A DNA stretch of 64,000 nt from Robinsoniella peoriensis (GTDB lineage: Bacteria > Bacillota > Clostridia > Lachnospirales > Lachnospiraceae): contig NZ_JTGN01000002.1 of NCBI RefSeq assembly GCF_000797495.1, positions 496,001 to 560,000 of the forward strand, written 5' to 3'. Both the position numbers and the translations under genes were made by a program. Position 1 is the first letter of the stretch, and each line of letters opens with the position of its first letter. Below the pieces are notes generated by a model, which was given only the letters and a program-made list of their open reading frames with translations, searched no databases and was not told the DNA's origin. Of this stretch, positions 60,101 to 64,000 are shown piece after piece.

Positions 60101-61148
60101 TTTTACTTTAAAACATGGTCAGACAGCTCAGTTTACCCAGTTTGATATGGGCAAAAAGTATTTTGTGGAAGAAACGGATGTTATTCAGAGCCAGTATGAT
60201 GAATTTGAAGTGAATGGTGTAAAGTTAACGACAGAGAATGGTTCTATAATTGAAGGAGACGAAGGATCAGATAAATATATTGTCAGAAGTCAGGCTTTGC
60301 TGGTTGGAACGGACCTTACCGTTAACTTTCAAAACTTCTGTACAGGAGATAACCTGCAGGATCTGGTAATTGAAAAAGTGTTAACTTCAGGATCTTCAGA
60401 AGATATTTATGAATTGACGGTTACTGTCGGAGGTCATTTATTTGAAGGTGAATTTATTCGAAATGAAGCAAAAGAAGATGAAAACCGTGAGCAGGCAGTC
60501 AAAGGAAAGATATATGTAAAAGCAGGTGATAAAATCAGGATTCCCAAGATTCCGTCAGGAACCAGTTTTGAAGTAAAGGAATCTAATTTAGATGAACTCA
60601 ATCAGGCATTTACAAAATATGATAAAGAAAACTATAAAGTAGTAAATGCAGAAGTTCTGGCGACTGATGAAAAAGCTTCCGGAAAATTATTGTTTAAAAA
60701 GAATGCAGAAGTTATTGTTACGAATACCTTGCTGTTAGGAAATTTGACAATTAAAAAGACTATAGATTCTGTAAATTATGACAATGGTGATCCGATTTTT
60801 ACATTCCAAATTAAACATTTAGAAACGGGAAAAGTGTTTGAATATACAATGCGTTTTAAAAAAGATGAAGCGTTAACACAGACAAAAACCTTTGAACTTT
60901 TACCCCTTGGAAATTATGAAATAACTGAGTTAGAAACGATTAGATATGAATGTGTAGGTGGAAATGTAAAACAAACAGAATTAAAGAAAACTGCATTAAA
61001 TCAGACTGTAGCATTTAAAAATATTCGTACGAATCCGGATAACTATTCCCATACAGATGTGGTAATTAATAAATTTACTATGGACGAAAATGGTAATATT
61101 GTAATTACTCCGGATCAGTTGGGAAAGTCAGAAAATAAAGAAAATTAA
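57105..61148 (+). CDS. Fibro-slime-domain surface protein with Cna-B-like repeats
   Basis: 1347 residues with signal peptide (1-31). A Glu/Thr/Ser-rich stretch (~33-140) is followed by two related beta domains (~145-305 and ~320-470; compare [11 protein letters not shown] with [11 protein letters not shown]). The fibro-slime domain (~610-920) contains [23 protein letters not shown], and several Cna-B/isopeptide-like beta domains follow (~930-1330: [29 protein letters not shown]). There is no LPXTG sorting signal. GAGGAGG lies before the ATG. The next gene starts 12 bases later, linking it to the TasA/SipW set. Likely a matrix or adhesive structural protein. Confidence 0.8.
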   Translation: [1347 protein letters not shown]

Positions 61149-61160
61149 GGAGTGGATAAG

Positions 61161-61727
61161 ATGAATCGATTTATAAAAAATAAAAAAGCATTGATGGCCA
61201 CTCTGGTTATGGTATGTGTGGCAGCAATAGGTATTACCGGTATGACAATTGCGTTATACTCAGATGTTACTACGGTAAAAGAAAATTCTTTTACCGTAGG
61301 TAATGTGACAACTGATATTGAAGAAAACATTGTTGCATCAGAAGGTATTAAAGAGCCTACAGTGAGAAACACAGGTAAAAATGCATGCATTATTCGTATG
61401 AGAATGACTATATCTCCTCAGAGTGCAGAGAGTAATGTAGGTGTCTCTGGCGGAAGCAAAGATGTATTGTGGATTTATAATGAAAAAGATGGGTTTTATT
61501 ATTATAATGCTGTTGTTCAGCCGGGAGAAAGCACACAGGCATTATTCAGTAAATATGAAATAAAAGATCCGGCAAAGTTTGAACCATTTGATATGACATT
61601 ATACCAGGAAGCGGTGCAGGCAGAAGCTGTTAATGATGCAGGAGATGTAATTTCTGCATTAGACAAAAATGGGAATTTTAATGTGGAATCAGCAAATAAA
61701 ATATGGAAGATTTATAGTGCTGAATAA
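61161..61727 (+). CDS. TasA/camelysin-like exported protein 1
   Basis: 188 residues from ATG 61161 (AAGGAG eight bases upstream; GTG 61152 is less likely). An N-terminal hydrophobic export segment ends IALYSDVTTVKENSFTVGNVTTDI, the pattern typical of SipW-dependent TasA/camelysin proteins. The mature part is a beta sandwich (EPTVRNTGKNACIIRMRMTI). It is coded between the fibro-slime protein and the SipW-type peptidase, so it is probably the peptidase's substrate and a matrix fibre or minor subunit. Confidence 0.8.
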   Translation: MNRFIKNKKALMATLVMVCVAAIGITGMTIALYSDVTTVKENSFTVGNVTTDIEENIVASEGIKEPTVRNTGKNACIIRMRMTISPQSAESNVGVSGGSKDVLWIYNEKDGFYYYNAVVQPGESTQALFSKYEIKDPAKFEPFDMTLYQEAVQAEAVNDAGDVISALDKNGNFNVESANKIWKIYSAE

Positions 61728-61790
61728 AGTATATTTATGTTATTTAAATGCAAAATACGACAAAAAAGTTAGAAGCTTGGAGGAAAAGAG

Positions 61791-62306
61791 ATGTTAAAAA
61801 AAGTATGTGGGATATTAAGTTCTTTATTATTAATTATATTAGCATTAGTTGCAGCAGCGTTAATTGTACCACACTTTTTTGGATATCAAACGATGGCAGT
61901 CTTAAGCGGAAGTATGGAACCCAACATAGGTGTGGGTTCCATTGCTTATGTAAAGGAAGCTCCGTTTGATGAATTAAAAGTGGGAGATGTAATTAGTTTT
62001 CATATGGGAAGCGATACGGTGGTAACACATAGAATAAAAGATGTGGATCAGGAGAACCAGCTAATCACAACAAAAGGTGATGCAAATGAAGTACAAGATG
62101 CCGAACCGGTTGCAGCACCCAGCATTATCGGTAAGGTGGGATTTCATATTCCGCTCATGGGATATATCAGTATTTATGCTAAAACACCGCTTGGAATAGC
62201 GGGGATATGTGCCGTATTTATAGTGTTAATTCTGCTTGTTTTTTTACCTGAAATTTTCAGTAAAGACGAGAAAAAAGAAAATAAAAAAGATAGTAAAAAA
62301 GAATAA
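61791..62306 (+). CDS. sipW: SipW-type signal peptidase I
   Basis: 171 residues. An N-terminal membrane helix (~7-28), catalytic Ser in VLSGSMEPNIGVGSIAYV (~40), and a His in VVTHRI (~82) in place of the usual Lys, which marks the ER/SipW subclass. TTKGDANEVQDAEPV is also diagnostic. A second membrane helix (~137-158) precedes a Lys-rich cytoplasmic tail. It cleaves TasA-like precursors outside the membrane. GGAGG precedes the ATG. Three likely substrates flank it. Confidence 0.93.
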   Translation: MLKKVCGILSSLLLIILALVAAALIVPHFFGYQTMAVLSGSMEPNIGVGSIAYVKEAPFDELKVGDVISFHMGSDTVVTHRIKDVDQENQLITTKGDANEVQDAEPVAAPSIIGKVGFHIPLMGYISIYAKTPLGIAGICAVFIVLILLVFLPEIFSKDEKKENKKDSKKE

Positions 62307-62330
62307 AAAAGTATCATGGAATTATCTCTG

Positions 62331-62363
62331 TATGACCAGTGTGTGACTGGATTGTTATATACT
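62331..62363 (+). promoter_or_regulatory. Promoter with 11-bp-spaced TGTGAC repeats, copy 2
   Basis: TATGAC (62331-62336) and TGTGAC (62342-62347), then 10 bases and TATACT (62358-62363). It matches the site at 56995 in repeat sequence, spacing and distance to the -10. Confidence 0.65.
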
Positions 62364-62427
62364 GGATACATAACATAGGAAGTCGAAAAGAACTTATAAA
62401 TGGATAGAAAGAATAGGAGATAATGAG

Positions 62428-63048
62428 ATGAAGAAAAAAAGTTTAGTTACGATGGTAGCAGCAGTTTGTTTGACAGGTGTAGTAATGGTTGGAGCAACTT
62501 TAGCGTACTTAACAAGCACGACAGATGTAGCACAAAATACATTTACAGTTGGTAAAGTAGAGATTGATTTAAATGAAAAAACCGGTGAAACGAATGAAGA
62601 TTTTACGAAAGAAACAGAGTGGAATGATACGACCGATGGTAAGAATATGTATCCGGGACAGGAAGTTGCTAAGAGACCGGTAGTTACCGTCAATGCTGAT
62701 TCTGCTGACTGTTGGGTGTATGTACAGGTAAGCGGAGCAGATGATTTAGTAAGTAAGAACTTTACTATTGATGGATGGAATACAGACTGGATTAAGACAG
62801 ATGAAACTATAAGCTTAGATGGTATCTACAAATATAAAGATAAAGTATTAAAACAGAACAAAAATAATATACTTCCGGCTGTATTTACAAGCGTTAAATA
62901 TAATGAAAAGGCAGAGGGTAATTTAGAAGGTACTGTTGGGACAGTAAATGTAGTTGCAGCTGCAATTCAGGCTGATGGTATTGATGAAGCGAAAGCACTG
63001 GAAGAAGCTACTGCACAGTTAAGTAAAGCATTAAATCCAGCGGCATAG
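62428..63048 (+). CDS. TasA/camelysin-like exported protein 2
   Basis: 206 residues. The export segment MKKKSLVTMVAAVCLTGVVMVGATLAYLTSTTDV ends in the SipW-recognised pattern GATLAYLT, followed by NTFTVGKVEIDLNE and a beta-sandwich body. GGAG precedes the ATG. It has its own promoter with TGTGAC repeats, so it may be made in greater amount than its neighbours. Probably a main fibre or matrix subunit (inference). Confidence 0.85.
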   Translation: MKKKSLVTMVAAVCLTGVVMVGATLAYLTSTTDVAQNTFTVGKVEIDLNEKTGETNEDFTKETEWNDTTDGKNMYPGQEVAKRPVVTVNADSADCWVYVQVSGADDLVSKNFTIDGWNTDWIKTDETISLDGIYKYKDKVLKQNKNNILPAVFTSVKYNEKAEGNLEGTVGTVNVVAAAIQADGIDEAKALEEATAQLSKALNPAA

Positions 63049-63087
63049 ACAACGAAAACATCATTAAATCAGCATATAATTTATTGT

Positions 63088-63131
63088 AAATATACCCCAA
63101 ATATAACACTAAATATAACCACGGATATAAT
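63088..63131 (+). promoter_or_regulatory. Promoter with AAATATA-type direct repeats
   Basis: Three copies of AAATATA(A/C)C begin at 63088, 63099 and 63111 (periods 11 and 12), followed by consensus TATAAT (63126-63131). Placement across the -35 zone suggests an activator site. It drives the last TasA-like gene. Confidence 0.5.
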
Positions 63132-63156
63132 AAAGAGAGGATAGGTAAATATAATT

Positions 63157-63765
63157 ATGAAAAAGAAAAAAATATTAACTATGGTAGCAGCAGTAGCATT
63201 AGTAGCAGTAATCGGAGTAGGGGCAACTTTAGCATATTTCACAGATAAAGACAGTAAAACAAACGTTGTAACAATGGGAAAAGTAGATATCGATTTAGAA
63301 GAGCCGGAGTTTAGTAAAAATCCGGATGATACAATTACGGACGTAAAGCCAAATCAGAGTATTGTAAAAGACCCTAAAATTACAGTAGCAGAAGGTTCTT
63401 TAGAAGCATATGTACGTGCCAAAATTGAGTTTGAAGGTTTAAGTGAAAAACAAATTAAAGATATTTTACCATTGATTGATATTGATACTCAAAAATGGTT
63501 TTTATCAACAGACGGATACTATTATTATCAGGCTCCAATGAAGGCTGGAGCATCAGATTATCTGTTCCAAACCGTAAAAATACCGGAAAACTGGGGCAAT
63601 GAAGTATCTGGTTTGACATTTAAGATTAATGTTTTTGCAGAAGCTATTCAGGCTGATAGCTTTACTCCATATTCAGAACGTGGTTTAATTATGGGATGGA
63701 AAGATTCAGAAGGAAATGATATTCAGGCAGAAACAAATAAAACAGTTCCAACAGAAGTACAGTAA
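63157..63765 (+). CDS. TasA/camelysin-like exported protein 3
   Basis: 202 residues. Export segment KKKKILTMVAAVALVAVIGVGATLAYFTDKDSKTN, then VTMGKVDIDLEEPEF and a beta-rich body. Its N-terminus is close to that of the preceding gene (TMVAA...GATLAY), pointing to duplication; the mature regions have diverged strongly. Probably matured by the SipW-type peptidase encoded 1.4 kb upstream. It has its own promoter and is followed by the structured repeat at 63799. Confidence 0.85.
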   Translation: MKKKKILTMVAAVALVAVIGVGATLAYFTDKDSKTNVVTMGKVDIDLEEPEFSKNPDDTITDVKPNQSIVKDPKITVAEGSLEAYVRAKIEFEGLSEKQIKDILPLIDIDTQKWFLSTDGYYYYQAPMKAGASDYLFQTVKIPENWGNEVSGLTFKINVFAEAIQADSFTPYSERGLIMGWKDSEGNDIQAETNKTVPTEVQ

Positions 63766-63798
63766 ACAGGATAGCAATTAGCAGTAAATACTCACCAG

Positions 63799-63952
63799 AG
63801 CGTGTTTGAAATTCATCGCCTGATCTGATAGCTCCGCTAATCAGGGTGCAGCCGTGCAAATTAAGAACGTATCCCCACTACGCCGCCAATTTTGCACTGC
63901 CCTCCCGCAAGGTGGAGCAGTCAGCCGCATACGGGCAGTGTGAAAACACGCT
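63799..63952. repeat. 154-bp structured element bounded by AGCGTGTTT inverted repeats
   Basis: Outer repeats are AGCGTGTTT (63799-63807) and AAACACGCT (63944-63952). Inner pairs are CCTGAT (63819-63824) with ATCAGG (63840-63845), and CACTGCCC (about 63895-63902) with GGGCAGTG (63933-63940). It is notably more GC-rich than the surrounding intergenes, and a GAAGTTT/AAACTTC hairpin follows. It has no coding frame. It could be a MITE-like repeat or a large 3' hairpin. The last bases to 64000 show nothing else. Confidence 0.6.
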
Positions 63953-64000
63953 TGAAGTTTATAAAATAACAAACTTCAGCAGCTTATTAGCGGGAAAATC

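Overview
The window looks like low-GC Firmicutes chromosome, most likely family Lachnospiraceae (a Blautia- or Ruminococcus-like gut anaerobe; genus is a guess). The basis is gene content: bifunctional AdhE and a second iron alcohol dehydrogenase, both with Rex-type sites, the ecfA1-ecfA2-ecfT-truA order, a c-di-AMP receptor, SipW/TasA-type surface proteins, strong AGGAGG ribosome sites and AT-rich intergenes with classical hairpin terminators. No rRNA, tRNA or CRISPR array was seen.

Layout. 1-0.9 kb: end of an arabinose operon (araB, araD). 1.2-3.6 kb: ECF sigma factor, RsgI-like anti-sigma and a secreted Ig-like protein. 3.7-5.6 kb: a small orphan, then a second ECF sigma/zinc anti-sigma pair behind a long structured leader. 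5.6-11.9 kb: a uronide/pectin-fragment locus (sugar isomerase-like TIM barrel, complete TRAP transporter, AraC regulator, GH105 hydrolase). 12.2-13.9 kb: dapA, a small orphan and the c-di-AMP receptor darA. 14-17.1 kb: ArsR-type regulator and ABC exporter. 17.5-20.6 kb: a lipoprotein and a DUF5685/J-domain/membrane trio. 20.6-23 kb: AGCS symporter (minus strand) and cyclophilin. 23.2-36.9 kb: adhE, an APH-like kinase, GNAT, LacI, AAC(3)-like, NudC, TetR/MFS pair, a ParA-like ATPase with a Lys/Ala-rich partner, a PduQ-like alcohol dehydrogenase and an EamA transporter. 37-39.7 kb: malQ and a MalR-like LacI regulator. 39.9-43.4 kb: ECF-transporter energy module and truA.

43.5-64 kb is a surface/biofilm island. 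Its first half is a reduced Tad (Flp)-like assembly operon: a CpaF/TadA ATPase that appears to start at an ATT codon, a fused TadB/TadC-like membrane protein, several tiny pilin-like peptides sharing a short MK..-EEY-type N-terminus, a pilin fused to an LRR ectodomain, and a 2383-residue exported LRR/beta-helix protein. No prepilin peptidase, secretin, TadZ or sortase is visible. After an IS200-type tnpA-only insertion, the second half encodes a fibro-slime surface protein, three TasA/camelysin-like proteins and a SipW-type signal peptidase. Two of its transcription units share a promoter with 11-bp-spaced TGTGAC repeats.

The most unusual non-coding signal is a recurring 5' leader (about 4.2, 17.4 and 41.7 kb, with partial copies near 6.5 and 7.9 kb). 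Its two interleaved helices keep pairing despite sequence change, which suggests a pseudoknotted or switching RNA. Start codons were chosen from Shine-Dalgarno spacing and often lie downstream of the longest possible ORF start.
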